Assembly (NCBI RefSeq): GCF_006439355.1 | Contig: NZ_VFTG01000003.1 | Coordinates: 186,001-250,000, forward strand | Direction: 5' to 3' | Origin: Mesorhizobium sp. B4-1-3 | GTDB taxonomy: Bacteria; Pseudomonadota; Alphaproteobacteria; Rhizobiales; Rhizobiaceae | Length of the DNA stretch: 64,000 nucleotides | In this document: in pieces, positions 25,459 through 33,969 of the stretch | Numbering within the stretch: position 1 is the stretch's first letter | Layout of the letters: each line of letters starts with the position of its first letter | The notes under the pieces: generated by a model | What the model saw: the letters and a program-made list of their open reading frames with translations, nothing else | Databases searched by the model: none | What the model was told of the DNA's origin: nothing | Program-made: the position numbers and the translations under genes

Positions 25459-26232
25459 ATGGCCCTGCTCGACAACAAGACCGCCATCGTCACCGGAGCG
25501 AGCTCCGGCATCGGCCGTGCGATCGCGCTCAAATTCGCCGCCGAAGGCGCCAACGTCGTCATTGCCGATACGGTCGAGCAGCCGATCGAGGGCGGCCAAG
25601 CCACCGCTGATATGATCCGTTCGGCCGGCGGCACCGCCATTTACGTCAAGACGAACATCTCCGACTGGAATGCCGTCGACGCGCTTGCCGGCGCAACCCT
25701 CGATCACTTCGGCCGGCTGGACGTGATGGTGAACAATGCCGCGATCTACACCAGTACCAACCTGATCGAGACGACGCCGGAACAATGGAACCGCGTTATT
25801 GGCGTCAATTTGACGGGCTTCTTTTACTGCAACAAACGCGCCGTCACGCAGATGCTCACCCAGACGCCGGTCAACGAGGTGCGCGGCCGCATCATCAACA
25901 TCTCCTCGCAGCACGGCATGGTCGCCTGCCCCGGCGATTTTCCCTACTCCGTCAGCAAGGGCGGCATCGTGCAGATGACGCGCCAGATCGCCGTCGACCA
26001 CGCCAACGACCTCATCGTCTGCAACGCCATCGCTCCGGGCAAGATCATCACCGGCAAACCGGGTGTCGCCAATGACCCTGACGCGCTCGACTATTCGCGC
26101 CGCCGCACGCCCTGGCCACGGCTCGGGCATCCGAATGACGTGACTGGCGCGGCGCTGTTTCTCGCCAGCGACATGGCAAGCTATATCACCGGCATCAATC
26201 TTACGGTGGACGGCGGCTGGATGGCGGGCTGA
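25459..26232 (+). CDS. SDR family oxidoreductase (glucose/ribitol dehydrogenase-like)
   Basis: 257 residues: TGASSGIGRAIA cofactor motif, NNAAIY, the catalytic serine in NISSQHG, YSVSK and the C-terminal ITGINLTVDGGW. This is a typical FabG/glucose-1-dehydrogenase-like SDR that cannot be assigned further. It begins three bases after the cyclic amidohydrolase and is the last gene of the + strand island operon. A perfect 7-bp hairpin covers its stop codon. Two SDRs plus an extended SDR in one operon suggest several redox steps on hydroxy intermediates. Confidence 0.87.
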   Translation: MALLDNKTAIVTGASSGIGRAIALKFAAEGANVVIADTVEQPIEGGQATADMIRSAGGTAIYVKTNISDWNAVDALAGATLDHFGRLDVMVNNAAIYTSTNLIETTPEQWNRVIGVNLTGFFYCNKRAVTQMLTQTPVNEVRGRIINISSQHGMVACPGDFPYSVSKGGIVQMTRQIAVDHANDLIVCNAIAPGKIITGKPGVANDPDALDYSRRRTPWPRLGHPNDVTGAALFLASDMASYITGINLTVDGGWMAG

Positions 26233-26244
26233 CGGCTGTCAGCC
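26227..26244 (+). terminator. Hairpin at end of the island operon
   Basis: GGCTGAC, GGCT loop, GTCAGCC: a perfect 7-bp stem that includes the TGA stop of the SDR gene. There is no T-run after it, so it may stabilise the mRNA end or aid Rho-type termination rather than being a strong intrinsic terminator. Confidence 0.4.
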
Positions 26245-26277
26245 GGGCCACGGTCCGGCACCCGAGGGCAGGAACCT

Positions 26278-27540
26278 TTGCGGAAACCGTCCGTTGACCC
26301 TGCTGCGAGGGGGTCAGCGATTCTGGGATCCGTTGCCTTGGACGCAAAAACCGACAGAAAAGAGCGCGAAACCGCTCCCGCCGAGGAAGCGCGGACTCAG
26401 CCCCGGTCCGATCGGCCGCAACGCCCGCCGGACGACGAAAAGCGCGTGGAAAATGAGCGCGACGACGAGCGAGCGCAAGACAGGCAGCCGAATGACAGCG
26501 AGCCTGACGACAACAGGCCGGGGCTCATAAGGCGCCATCCCTATATCGCGGCAATCGTCGCGATCCTCATCCTGCTGGCCATCGCGGCCGTGGTCATCTG
26601 GTGGATCAACGCACGCCAATATGAATGGACCGACGACGCCTTCATCGACGCACGCACGGTGACGATCGGCGCGGAAATTGCCGGACGCATCACCGATGTC
26701 GCCGTCACCGACAACCAGCCGGTCGAGGCCGGCGCCGTGCTTCTGCGCATCGACGACAGCGACTATCAGGCCTCGCTCAAACAGGCGCAGGCCGGCGTGG
26801 TCGCGGCGCGGGCCGATATTGCCAATGTGCAGGCCCAGACCGAAGCGCAAAACGCCAAGATCGATGCTGCCGAAAGACAGGTGGCGCAGGCGCAGGCGGC
26901 GCTCGAATTCGCCAAATCCGAGGACCAGCGCAACCGTGAGCTCCTGGCCAAGGGCACGGCGACGCAACAGCAGGCACAGCAGGCCGCTTCGACCCTGCGC
27001 CAGGACCAGGCAGCACTCGATACCGCCAACGCCAATGTCGAGGCGGCAAAAAGCCAGGTGGCTGTTCTGCAGGCTCAAGGTAAGAGTGCCGAGGCCAAGC
27101 TGCACCAGGCTGAGGCCACCGAGAATCAGGCCAAGATTACCCTTACCCGCACGACCATCACGGCGCCCGTCGCCGGCCGTGCCACCAACATCACCGTGGC
27201 GAAAGGCACCTATGCGCAGCCCGGTCAGGTGCTGATGATGTTCGTGCCCAACGACGTCTGGGTGAAAGCCAATTTCAAGGAGACGCAGCTCGACCTGATG
27301 CGACCGGGTCAGCCTGTCGATATCGCCATCGACGCCTATCCGGAAAAGACCTTCCATGGCCATGTCGATAGCGTCCAGGCGGGCAGCGGCACGGCGTTCA
27401 GCCTGCTGCCTGCCGAAAACGCCACGGGCAATTTCGTCAAGGTGGTGCAGCGCGTGCCGGTCAAGATCGTCTTCGACCAGCCGCCCGGCGTCTATCTCGG
27501 TCCCGGCATGTCGGTGGTTCCGACGGTCAAGGTACGATGA
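26278..27540 (+). CDS. EmrA/HlyD-family efflux adaptor
   Basis: Up to 420 residues. A charged, probably cytoplasmic N-terminal stretch of about 85 residues is followed by one membrane helix (YIAAIVAILILLAIAAVVIW). Then come a lipoyl-type hairpin domain with a long coiled coil rich in Gln/Ala (about residues 170-285) and the beta-barrel with VWVKANFKETQLDLM. Such adaptors link an inner-membrane MFS pump to an outer-membrane channel. The TTG at 26278 has GGCAGGA upstream but is not certain; the true start could be later in the low-complexity N-terminus. Overlaps emrB by ATGA. Confidence 0.85.
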   Translation: MRKPSVDPAARGSAILGSVALDAKTDRKERETAPAEEARTQPRSDRPQRPPDDEKRVENERDDERAQDRQPNDSEPDDNRPGLIRRHPYIAAIVAILILLAIAAVVIWWINARQYEWTDDAFIDARTVTIGAEIAGRITDVAVTDNQPVEAGAVLLRIDDSDYQASLKQAQAGVVAARADIANVQAQTEAQNAKIDAAERQVAQAQAALEFAKSEDQRNRELLAKGTATQQQAQQAASTLRQDQAALDTANANVEAAKSQVAVLQAQGKSAEAKLHQAEATENQAKITLTRTTITAPVAGRATNITVAKGTYAQPGQVLMMFVPNDVWVKANFKETQLDLMRPGQPVDIAIDAYPEKTFHGHVDSVQAGSGTAFSLLPAENATGNFVKVVQRVPVKIVFDQPPGVYLGPGMSVVPTVKVR

Positions 27541-29153
27541 GCGATGCCGCAATAGCCCAGGGCAGCGAAAGCCGGTCCGCCGCCGGCGGGCGCAACCCCT
27601 GGCTCATCGCGATCGTCGTCTCGATCGCGACCTTCATGCTGGTGCTCGACACCTCGATCGCCAATGTCGCGCTGCGCAACATCGCCGGAAGCCTGGCCGC
27701 CGGCATGGACGAGAGCACATGGGTGATCACCACCTATCTCGTCGCCAACTCCGTCATCATCCCGGTCAGCGGCTGGCTGACCAGCGTCATCGGGCGCAAG
27801 CGCTACTACATGACCTGCGTGGCGACCTTCACGCTGGCCTCGCTGCTGTGCGGGCTGGCGCCCAACCTGCCGACATTGATTGCCTTCCGCATCCTGCAGG
27901 GGCTCGGCGGCGGCGGCATGGCGCCGAGCGAGCAGTCGATCCTCGCCGATACTTTTCCGCCCGAAAAGCGTTCGCAGGGCTTTGCCCTCTACGGCATTGC
28001 GGTGATCGTCGCGCCGACGATCGGGCCAACTATCGGGGGCTGGCTGACCGACAATTTTTCGTGGCATTGGATCTTCTTCATCAACGTGCCGTTCGGCATC
28101 ATGTCGCTGGCGCTCGTGCAATGGCTGGTGATCGAGCCCGACATTCTCGAACGCGAGCGCCGCGAACGGTTGAGCAAGGGGCTGAAGGTCGACTGGATCG
28201 GCTTCATCCTGGTGGCGATGGCGCTCGGCTGCCTCGAAGTCTTTCTCGACGAAGGCCAACGCAACGACTGGTTCGCCTCGACCTTCATCACCACCTTCGC
28301 AGTGATCTCGGCCGTGTCGTTCCTGCTGCTCGTCCCCTGGGAGTGGACGAGGCGCGATCCGATCGTCGACATCCGCCTGCTTTTCAGCCGGCAGTTCGGC
28401 ATGTCGTTCCTCGTCATGCTGGCGGTGGGCGCCGCGCTCTTCAGCACCACGCAGCTTTTGCCGCAGCTGCAGCAGACGACCTTCGACTACACCGCCACCC
28501 TTTCCGGCCTGTCGATGATGCCGGGCGGCATCGCCATGCTCCTGCTGATGCCGGTCTCGGGTTTTGCCGCCGGCGTCGTCCAGCCACGCTATCTCATCAT
28601 GATGGGCATGTCGGTGGTCGCGGTCGCGCTTTGGCACATGACCTCGCTGACGCCCGACGCCAGCTTCGGTTTCTTCGCATATGCGCGCATCTACATGATG
28701 ATCGGCCTGCCGTTCCTGTTCATCCCGATCTCCACCGCCGCCTATGTCGGCCTGCCGCCTCAGAAGACCGATCAGGCGTCCTCGCTCATCAATGTCGCCC
28801 GCAACATCGGCGGCAGCATCGGCGTGTCGCTGTCCAACACGGTGATTGCCCAGAACGCCCAGTTCCACCAGTCGGTGCTGGTCGGCCACACCGCGCAGTC
28901 GAGCGACACCTATCAACATATGCTTCGCCAGGTGACGGACCATTTCGTCGCCGAGGGTTCGCCGCTGGTCGAAGCCAGGCAGCAGGCCGTCGGCTGGATC
29001 GGACAGGAGATCGGCCGCCAGGCCTCGCTGCTCGCCTATGTCGATGTATTCTTCTATTGCGCGATAGCCACAGCGCTGCTGGTGCCGCTCGCTCTGTTGC
29101 TCCGATCGCCGAAGCCCGGAGCAGCCAAACGGCAGGACACTCCTGCGGCCTGA
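27537..29153 (+). CDS. EmrB/QacA-type (DHA2) MFS multidrug exporter
   Basis: 538 residues with about 14 predicted helices, as in the DHA2 family. The motif LDTSIANVALRNIAG lies at the first helix, motif A as SVIGRKRYY, and motif C-like glycine/proline pattern in GPTIGGWLTD. It exports hydrophobic toxic compounds with protons, working with the EmrA-like adaptor whose gene overlaps by four bases. No outer-membrane TolC partner is encoded next to it. Substrate and inducer are unknown and no regulator is adjacent. Confidence 0.9.
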   Translation: MSDAAIAQGSESRSAAGGRNPWLIAIVVSIATFMLVLDTSIANVALRNIAGSLAAGMDESTWVITTYLVANSVIIPVSGWLTSVIGRKRYYMTCVATFTLASLLCGLAPNLPTLIAFRILQGLGGGGMAPSEQSILADTFPPEKRSQGFALYGIAVIVAPTIGPTIGGWLTDNFSWHWIFFINVPFGIMSLALVQWLVIEPDILERERRERLSKGLKVDWIGFILVAMALGCLEVFLDEGQRNDWFASTFITTFAVISAVSFLLLVPWEWTRRDPIVDIRLLFSRQFGMSFLVMLAVGAALFSTTQLLPQLQQTTFDYTATLSGLSMMPGGIAMLLLMPVSGFAAGVVQPRYLIMMGMSVVAVALWHMTSLTPDASFGFFAYARIYMMIGLPFLFIPISTAAYVGLPPQKTDQASSLINVARNIGGSIGVSLSNTVIAQNAQFHQSVLVGHTAQSSDTYQHMLRQVTDHFVAEGSPLVEARQQAVGWIGQEIGRQASLLAYVDVFFYCAIATALLVPLALLLRSPKPGAAKRQDTPAA

Positions 29154-29301
29154 CCGGACGACAATCCAATCGACGCACCCGGCTGCAGAGCCATTTTCCC
29201 GGTAACGATAAAGTGTCGGCGCAAGCTTCGGCCCGGCATGGTGGAGCTCCAGTCCGGTGCTAGCTTTCGCCGTGGGGGAACTCGAAACAATGGAGATCGC
29301 A

Positions 29302-29583
29302 ATGAAAGTAGCAGCTCGTCTTCTTGCCTCTTTCGCTCTCGCGGGATTTGTCGCCACCGGAGCCATGGCGGCGACGTCGACCGCGACAACGACGGCGCCC
29401 GCTGCCAGCACGACAACGACCATGGCTCCGACGACGAAGAAGCCGAAATCGACCATGACGCCCGAAAAGACCGCGATCTCGAAACAATGCTCGGCGCTCG
29501 CGGATCAGAAAGGTCTTCACGGCAAGGAGCGCGAGAAGTTCCGCTCGGCCTGCAAGAAGAACGGCGGCAAGGCGCCGAGCTGA
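29302..29583 (+). CDS. PsiF-repeat-like small exported protein
   Basis: 93 residues. There is a signal peptide (to about residue 25, ending GAMAA), a low-complexity Thr/Ala/Lys linker, then a single motif KQCSALADQKGLHGKEREKF ending in SACKKNG. This matches the PsiF repeat of phosphate-starvation-induced proteins, with its two cysteines. The ATG at 29302 is chosen because GGAG lies six bases before it; an ATG 12 bases earlier lacks one. Function of PsiF proteins is not known. It stands alone, followed by a terminator-like hairpin at 29672. Confidence 0.75.
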   Translation: MKVAARLLASFALAGFVATGAMAATSTATTTAPAASTTTTMAPTTKKPKSTMTPEKTAISKQCSALADQKGLHGKEREKFRSACKKNGGKAPS

Positions 29584-29671
29584 TCCGTCGGATCACCGTG
29601 GCGGCACCCCGCTGTTTTCATCGCACAGGGAAACCGTCGGGCCGACCGGTTAAGGTGATTTTACAGTGCTC

Positions 29672-29696
29672 AGGCCCCGGCAAGTCCGGGGCCTTT
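29672..29696 (+). terminator. Rho-independent terminator downstream of the PsiF-like gene
   Basis: AGGCCCCGG, a five-base loop CAAGT, then CCGGGGCCT followed by TT: a 9-bp GC-rich perfect stem with a short T tract. It lies about 90 bases after the PsiF-like stop and ahead of the cupin gene, separating the two transcripts. Confidence 0.65.
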
Positions 29697-29808
29697 CACG
29701 TCTTCCAGGGGTCGCCAGAAATGGCAGCGCCCGAGATCCGACACGTGCAAAAGGATGCTTGCGCGTCAATTTCCGCCGGGCGATGGTGCGGCAACTTTGG
29801 AGGGGATC

Positions 29809-30240
29809 ATGCGCAGCATCACGATATCCGCGCTGCTCGCCGTAGCCACCGTCTATGCGACCGCGGCCAACGCCTTGGACAGCAGCAACACGCTGGTCGT
29901 CGTGACTCCGCTGGCGTCGAAGACGACGACCGCGTCCGGCCAGCCGATCACGCTGCCGCGGAAGAACGTCGAGGTTCAGGTCTCATCCTATCAGATCGCG
30001 CCGGGCGCGACGCTGCCGGTGCACAAGCACCCCTTCCCGCGCTATGCGTATGTCGAGCAAGGCACGCTCAAGGTCACCAATGTCGAGACCGGCGCTGCCA
30101 ACACCTACAAATCAGGTGACTTCATCGTCGAGATGATCGGCCAATGGCACCAGGCCACCAATATCGGCGCCGATCCTGTGAAGCTTCTGGTGATCGACCA
30201 GGTCGAACAAGGCGCCAAGAACACGATCCTGAAGCAGTAG
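29809..30240 (+). CDS. Exported cupin-domain protein
   Basis: 143 residues: an N-terminal signal peptide (ISALLAVATVYATAANA) and one cupin barrel. The motif-1 histidines appear in LPVHKHPFPRYAYVEQGTL and the second motif in GDFIVEMIGQWHQATN. The start is fixed by GGAGGGG just before the ATG at 29809; earlier in-frame codons lack a site. Periplasmic single-domain cupins of this size bind a metal and are of mostly unknown function. It is a single-gene unit that converges with the AhpD-like gene across a palindromic terminator. Confidence 0.8.
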   Translation: MRSITISALLAVATVYATAANALDSSNTLVVVTPLASKTTTASGQPITLPRKNVEVQVSSYQIAPGATLPVHKHPFPRYAYVEQGTLKVTNVETGAANTYKSGDFIVEMIGQWHQATNIGADPVKLLVIDQVEQGAKNTILKQ

Positions 30241-30246
30241 CGGCAA

Positions 30247-30270
30247 GACGCGCGCTTCGAAGCACGCGTC
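30247..30270. terminator. Bidirectional hairpin between cupin and AhpD-like genes
   Basis: GACGCG-C-GCTTCGAAGC-A-CGCGTC is a 24-base near-perfect palindrome with one mismatched pair, placed between two convergent stop codons and followed by a CT-rich stretch. It could end both transcripts. Confidence 0.5.
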
Positions 30271-30281
30271 CTCTTCTCGAT

Positions 30282-30737
30282 TCAACCCCAGGCGCCCACC
30301 GGTTGCCGCGTGGTGGCATTCAGGCGGTTGAACGCATTGATCAGCGCGATCTGGATCACCAGGGCGGCGAGCGCCTTGTCGTCATAATGGCGCGCGGCCT
30401 CGTCCCAGACGTCGTCCGGCACCGCGTCGGAACGATCGGCTAGGCGCGTCGCGGCTTCCGTCAGCGCAAGCGCGGCGCGTTCGGCTTCGTTGAAGTACGG
30501 CGTCTCCCGCCATGCCGACACGGCAAAGATCCGCTCGTCCTTCTCGCCGGCCTTCTTCAACTCGCGGGCATGCATGTCGACGCACACGGCGCAGGCATTG
30601 ATCTGGCTGGCGCGCAGATGAATGAGCTTGCGCGTCACATAAGGCACGTCGCCGGCTTCTGTCGACTTGTCGAGCGCCAGCAGCGCCTGCAGCGCGCCGG
30701 GAATGAGCATCACCGGGTTCTTCAATCTTGCTTCCAT
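30282..30737 (-). CDS. AhpD-like carboxymuconolactone decarboxylase family protein
   Basis: 151 residues with the AhpD core signature CAVCVDMHARE: two cysteines at 49 and 52 and the proton-relay histidine at 56. Such proteins are peroxidase-like or of unknown redox role. The ATG at 30737 has GAGG nine bases upstream. It is transcribed away from cutC and behind a striking pair of ATAAC-N6-GTTAT dyads. Many alkylhydroperoxidase-like genes are controlled by local TetR, MarR or LysR-type repressors, but no regulator gene is adjacent here, so the controlling factor is elsewhere. Confidence 0.85.
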   Translation of the reverse strand: MEARLKNPVMLIPGALQALLALDKSTEAGDVPYVTRKLIHLRASQINACAVCVDMHARELKKAGEKDERIFAVSAWRETPYFNEAERAALALTEAATRLADRSDAVPDDVWDEAARHYDDKALAALVIQIALINAFNRLNATTRQPVGAWG

Positions 30738-30785
30738 CGTCGGTTTCCTCGGGTTCTTGCGGCCGGCAGGGGCACACACCGATCA

Positions 30786-30826
30786 ATAACCTTCTAGTTA
30801 TGGATAACCAATAACTTTACAGTTAT
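30786..30826. promoter_or_regulatory. Double-dyad operator upstream of the AhpD-like gene
   Basis: Two identical-format inverted repeats, ATAAC-N6-GTTAT, lie at 30786-30801 and 30811-30826, with centres 25 bases apart, and a further half-site ATAAC sits between them at 30804-30808. The stretch is AT-rich in a GC-rich region and lies about 50 bases upstream of the AhpD-like start at 30737, where a promoter is expected. It is probably a repressor operator; the protein is not known. Confidence 0.6.
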
Positions 30827-30930
30827 ACATTGTCAAGCGGCTTCCATGGCTGGACCGATGGTTGCGGCTTTCGCGGCGGCGCGCCCGGTGCTACGGCTGC
30901 CCATCTCATCGAAAGCATGGATGGAAGCCG

Positions 30931-31686
30931 GTGGTGGACACGCAAAGACCCCTGATCGAAATCTGCGTCGAAGGCATTGACGGGCTGCTCGCCGCGCAGG
31001 CGGCCGGCGCCGACCGGGTCGAGCTCTGCGCCAGCCTGATCGAAGGCGGCATCACGCCGAGCCTGGGCACGGTGCGCGCCGCGCTCGAAAGCGCGACCAT
31101 TCCCTTCCACGTCATCGTGCGCCCGCGCGGCGGTGACTTCCTCTACAGCGAAGCCGAATACCACTCGATGCTTGCCGACGTCGAAGCGCTGCGCGAGCTG
31201 GGCGTCGCCGGCGTCGTTGTCGGCTGCCTCACCGCCGACGGCGCCGTCGACGAGGCGCGTATGGGCGCATTTGTCGAGGCTGCCGGCCCGCTCAACGTCA
31301 CCTGCCACCGCGCTTTCGATATGACGCGCGATCCGTTCGAGGCGCTCGAAGCCCTGATTCGCTGCAAGGTCGGCCGCGTGCTGACCAGCGGCCAGCGCGA
31401 CACCGCGCTCGAAGGCATCGAGCTTCTGGCGGAGCTGGTTCGCCAGGCCGGCGATCGCATCATCATCCTCGGCTGCGGTGCCCTGGCGCCCGACACCATC
31501 GGCGAGGTGCATAAGCGCACCGGATTGACCGAAATGCATTTTGCCGCCCTTGCCGATGTTCCGAGCGCCATGCGCTACCGCAACCCGCAAGTCGGCATGG
31601 GCGGCACCGATCTCGACCGCGAATACCGCAACACGGTAACCGACCAGGCCAAGGTGGCGGCGACGATCAGGGCCGCGAGGGCTTAA
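30931..31686 (+). CDS. cutC: Copper homeostasis protein CutC family
   Basis: 251 residues, the normal CutC length. It is a TIM barrel with ICVEGIDGLLAAQAAGADRVELC at the N-terminus, GGITPSLGTV, VIVRPRGGDFLYSE, the NVTCHRAFDM motif and RVLTSGQRDTALEG. CutC was linked to copper tolerance in E. coli but its direct function is unsettled. Tandem GTG codons at 30931 and 30934 are the likely start, after GGAAG; a longer frame to 30862 has no support. The GNAT gene begins at its TAA stop, so the two are co-transcribed. Confidence 0.87.
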   Translation: MVDTQRPLIEICVEGIDGLLAAQAAGADRVELCASLIEGGITPSLGTVRAALESATIPFHVIVRPRGGDFLYSEAEYHSMLADVEALRELGVAGVVVGCLTADGAVDEARMGAFVEAAGPLNVTCHRAFDMTRDPFEALEALIRCKVGRVLTSGQRDTALEGIELLAELVRQAGDRIIILGCGALAPDTIGEVHKRTGLTEMHFAALADVPSAMRYRNPQVGMGGTDLDREYRNTVTDQAKVAATIRAARA

Positions 31687-32192
31687 TGGCTGAGACGACC
31701 AGATATCTGCTGCCGATCGAACGCGTCTCGCCCGGCGACGAAGCCGCCATCCTCGTGCTCAACAACGAGCATGCGGCGGAACTTTCCTGGCTGGAGGCGG
31801 ATCGGTTGTCCTTCCTCATCAGGCAAGCCTTCTACACGCGCCGCATCGGCGCGCTCGAAGCCTTCATCATGACCTTCGACCAGGATGCAGACTACGACAG
31901 CCCGAACTTCCTCTGGTTTCGCCAGCGCTACCTGCGCTTCGTCTATGTCGATCGTGTCGTCGTAGCTGCGGGTGCCCGTGGCCGCGGCCATGCCCGACGG
32001 CTTTACGAGGATCTGTTCGAGCAGGCCCGGCGCGCCGGCCACACGATCGTCACCTGTGAGGTCAACGCCGATCCGCCCAATCCCGCCTCGGATGCTTTTC
32101 ATGCCGCGCTCGGTTTCGCCGAGGTCGGCGATGCGGTGATCCATGGCGGCAAGAAATCGGTGCGCTATTGGGCAAAACCCATCGCCGCCTGA
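31686..32192 (+). CDS. GNAT-family N-acetyltransferase
   Basis: 168 residues with the acetyl-CoA pyrophosphate-binding segment VVVAAGARGRGHARRLYEDL near residues 96-115 and the following NPASDAFHAALGFAEVG typical of GNAT C-terminal halves. It starts at 31686, sharing one base with the cutC stop. The substrate cannot be predicted; several GNATs of this length acetylate small amines or act on unknown metabolites. Confidence 0.83.
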   Translation: MAETTRYLLPIERVSPGDEAAILVLNNEHAAELSWLEADRLSFLIRQAFYTRRIGALEAFIMTFDQDADYDSPNFLWFRQRYLRFVYVDRVVVAAGARGRGHARRLYEDLFEQARRAGHTIVTCEVNADPPNPASDAFHAALGFAEVGDAVIHGGKKSVRYWAKPIAA

Positions 32193-32264
32193 GCGCCGCC
32201 ACCACGCTGGCTAGGAAAACAAGCCGAAGCTACATAGCTGCTCCGCTGTTGGTGGGGCGACATC

Positions 32265-32744
32265 ATGGCCAGCAATGTCCTCCGCTTCGACGAGAGCTGG
32301 GACATCGCCGAAGGCACACCCCAGCAAGTGAAACGTGCGGTCGGACGCTCAGCTTCTGCCGCTTTGGTGGGGCGATGCCTATAAGGAGGTCGAGCCGCTC
32401 GACAAGAAGGGCAAGGGCGTCGTCGGCGCCCCGCGCCTGGGCAAGAGCGCGCGGCGCCCTGCCCTATGAGCTGAACTTTCATCATCGAAGCTGCCGAGCT
32501 CATACCCGGCCCGGCGGTGAAGGCCTTCGATTTCGACGGGCTCTGGCGGGCGGAGCTGTCGCCGTCCGGGACCGGCACGCATGTCGATCTGGTTTGGCAG
32601 GTCACGGTCGAGAGGCCGACCCCCAAGCTGCTGGCGGCGGTTCTGAGACCAGCCTTCGCCTGGAACCGTCGCTGGACCACGCCGCGCGGCGAAGCCGGGC
32701 TCCGCCGCTATCTCGCTGCGCAACGAGCGACGAAACTTGCTTGA
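32265..32744 (+). pseudogene. Frameshifted SRPBCC-domain (polyketide cyclase-like) gene
   Basis: Conserved-looking pieces lie in different frames. First comes MASNVLRFDESWDIAEGTPQQ from the ATG at 32265, then SDAQLLPLWWGDAYKEVEPLD and onward in a second frame. FIIEAAELIPG and MKAFDFDGLWRAELSPSGTG follow through VTVERPTPKLLAAVLRPAFAW to the TGA at 32742. Read together they look like one SRPBCC ligand-binding protein of about 155 residues. At least three shifts (near 32330, 32440-32460 and 32480) are needed to join them. Either the gene is dead or the assembly has small indels here. It converges with the acyltransferase gene with no gap. Confidence 0.65.
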
Positions 32745-33767
32745 TCACCAGTTGCGGTTGAGCCAGCCGCGGGCGGGTTTCTCGACGATGTAATAGCTCG
32801 CCAGCGCACAGGCGAATACGGCCGCCAGCATCGGGATCGGCGCGCTGCCGCGCTCATCGACGAATTTGTAGAAAGGCTGCTGCCAGAGATAGAGCGAATA
32901 GGACCACAGCCCGAGCATCACCATCGGCCGCGACGACAACGGCCCCTTCAGAGTGCCGCCGGCGAAGTCGAGCGTGTTGACCGCCAGCGCCAGAAGCGGC
33001 ACGGCGAGAGTGTAATGCAGAGGCGTCGGTACCCGGTCGCTGAACAGCAGAGCGCCGCAGGCCGCGGCCGCGACAGCCACATGGCGGCTCTTCAGGAAAG
33101 CCGGCAGGCGCCCATCGGCCTTGAGCAGGCAGATCGCAGCCGATAGCAGGATCGAGGCGATATGCACGTCGGTGCGCCAATAGGTGGTCTCGTAGCCCAT
33201 GCCGAGCACCCCGTAGGAAATGGCGCCGTTGGCCATGGCCAGCAGCGCCAGCACGACCAGCAGCCGCACGACATTCGCCCTTCCGGGAACCACCACGCTG
33301 ATCAGCGCCAAAAGGATATAGGAGTGCTCCTCGACGCAGAGCGACCAGATATGGTCGAGCGCGCCGGCGCGATCGATGAAGATGCCGGCAAAATTGTAGG
33401 TGAAGGTCAGCGCCGTCAGTGCCGCCTTCCACTTGAACGCGATGTAGGTGCCGGCAAGACCGATCATGGCGGCGATCACGAACACCAGCAGCGCGGGATA
33501 GATGCGTGAGAAACGGCGCTTGAAGAATTTCTTCAGCGGAAAGTGCTCGATGAACAGGATCTCGCCCATCAGCCGGCCGCTCAGTACGAAGAAGAACTCG
33601 ACGCCGAGGACGCCGAGATTGATTCCCGGGACCGGAAAGAAATGGCCGATCAGCACCAGGGCGATCGACAGGCCGCGCCAGCCGTCGAGATAGGCCAGCC
33701 TTGTCCTGGCTTCCCTGTCGGCTGCGGTCCGCGGCAGGACGACGGACGCTGCGGAGATGTCGGTCAT
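32745..33767 (-). CDS. Acyltransferase 3 (OafA/YrhL-like) membrane protein
   Basis: 340 residues with about ten hydrophobic helices. The family signature is at the N-terminus (LAYLDGWRGLSIALVLIGHFF), followed by GVLGVEFFFVLSGRLMGEILF and the arginine-rich KKFFKRRFSRIYPAL loop. These inner-membrane enzymes O-acylate sugars or lipid-linked glycans. The ATG at 33767 has GAAGG upstream. No glycan-synthesis gene is near, so the acceptor (exopolysaccharide, O-antigen, cyclic glucan) is unknown. Confidence 0.87.
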   Translation of the reverse strand: MTDISAASVVLPRTAADREARTRLAYLDGWRGLSIALVLIGHFFPVPGINLGVLGVEFFFVLSGRLMGEILFIEHFPLKKFFKRRFSRIYPALLVFVIAAMIGLAGTYIAFKWKAALTALTFTYNFAGIFIDRAGALDHIWSLCVEEHSYILLALISVVVPGRANVVRLLVVLALLAMANGAISYGVLGMGYETTYWRTDVHIASILLSAAICLLKADGRLPAFLKSRHVAVAAAACGALLFSDRVPTPLHYTLAVPLLALAVNTLDFAGGTLKGPLSSRPMVMLGLWSYSLYLWQQPFYKFVDERGSAPIPMLAAVFACALASYYIVEKPARGWLNRNW

Positions 33768-33888
33768 ACCGTGCCTTCGCAACTCGAGGTCCGCACGCGA
33801 AGCCTCGCCCGCATCCCGGACCATCTGGTGTTCCCGCCGAATTTATTTTGCAGTGCGGGATAATTTTGTGCAAGTGCGAAGCTGAAAT

Positions 33889-33947
33889 TTGACCGGCGTT
33901 CCCGGTCAAGCCTCCGTTATGACGAAAAGGGGCCGAGCCGGCCCCTT
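33889..33947 (-). terminator. Terminator at the end of the coxSLM operon
   Basis: On the - strand AAGGGGCCGGCTCGGCCCCTTTTC (33925-33947) forms a 6-8 bp G/C stem followed by T residues, just after the coxM stop at 33970. Beyond it, TTGACCGG-N5-CCGGTCAA (33889-33909) is a second perfect 8-bp inverted repeat that may act as backup or as an operator for the divergent acyltransferase promoter. Confidence 0.6.
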
Positions 33948-33969
33948 CCTTGATCCGCGGCATTGCCGC

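Noticed and set aside
22131..26232. Cell-surface polysaccharide cluster (epimerase plus polysaccharide deacetylase)
   Set aside because: The deacetylase-family protein follows PuuE allantoinase rather than chitin or peptidoglycan deacetylases, and the operon has no glycosyltransferase or export gene.
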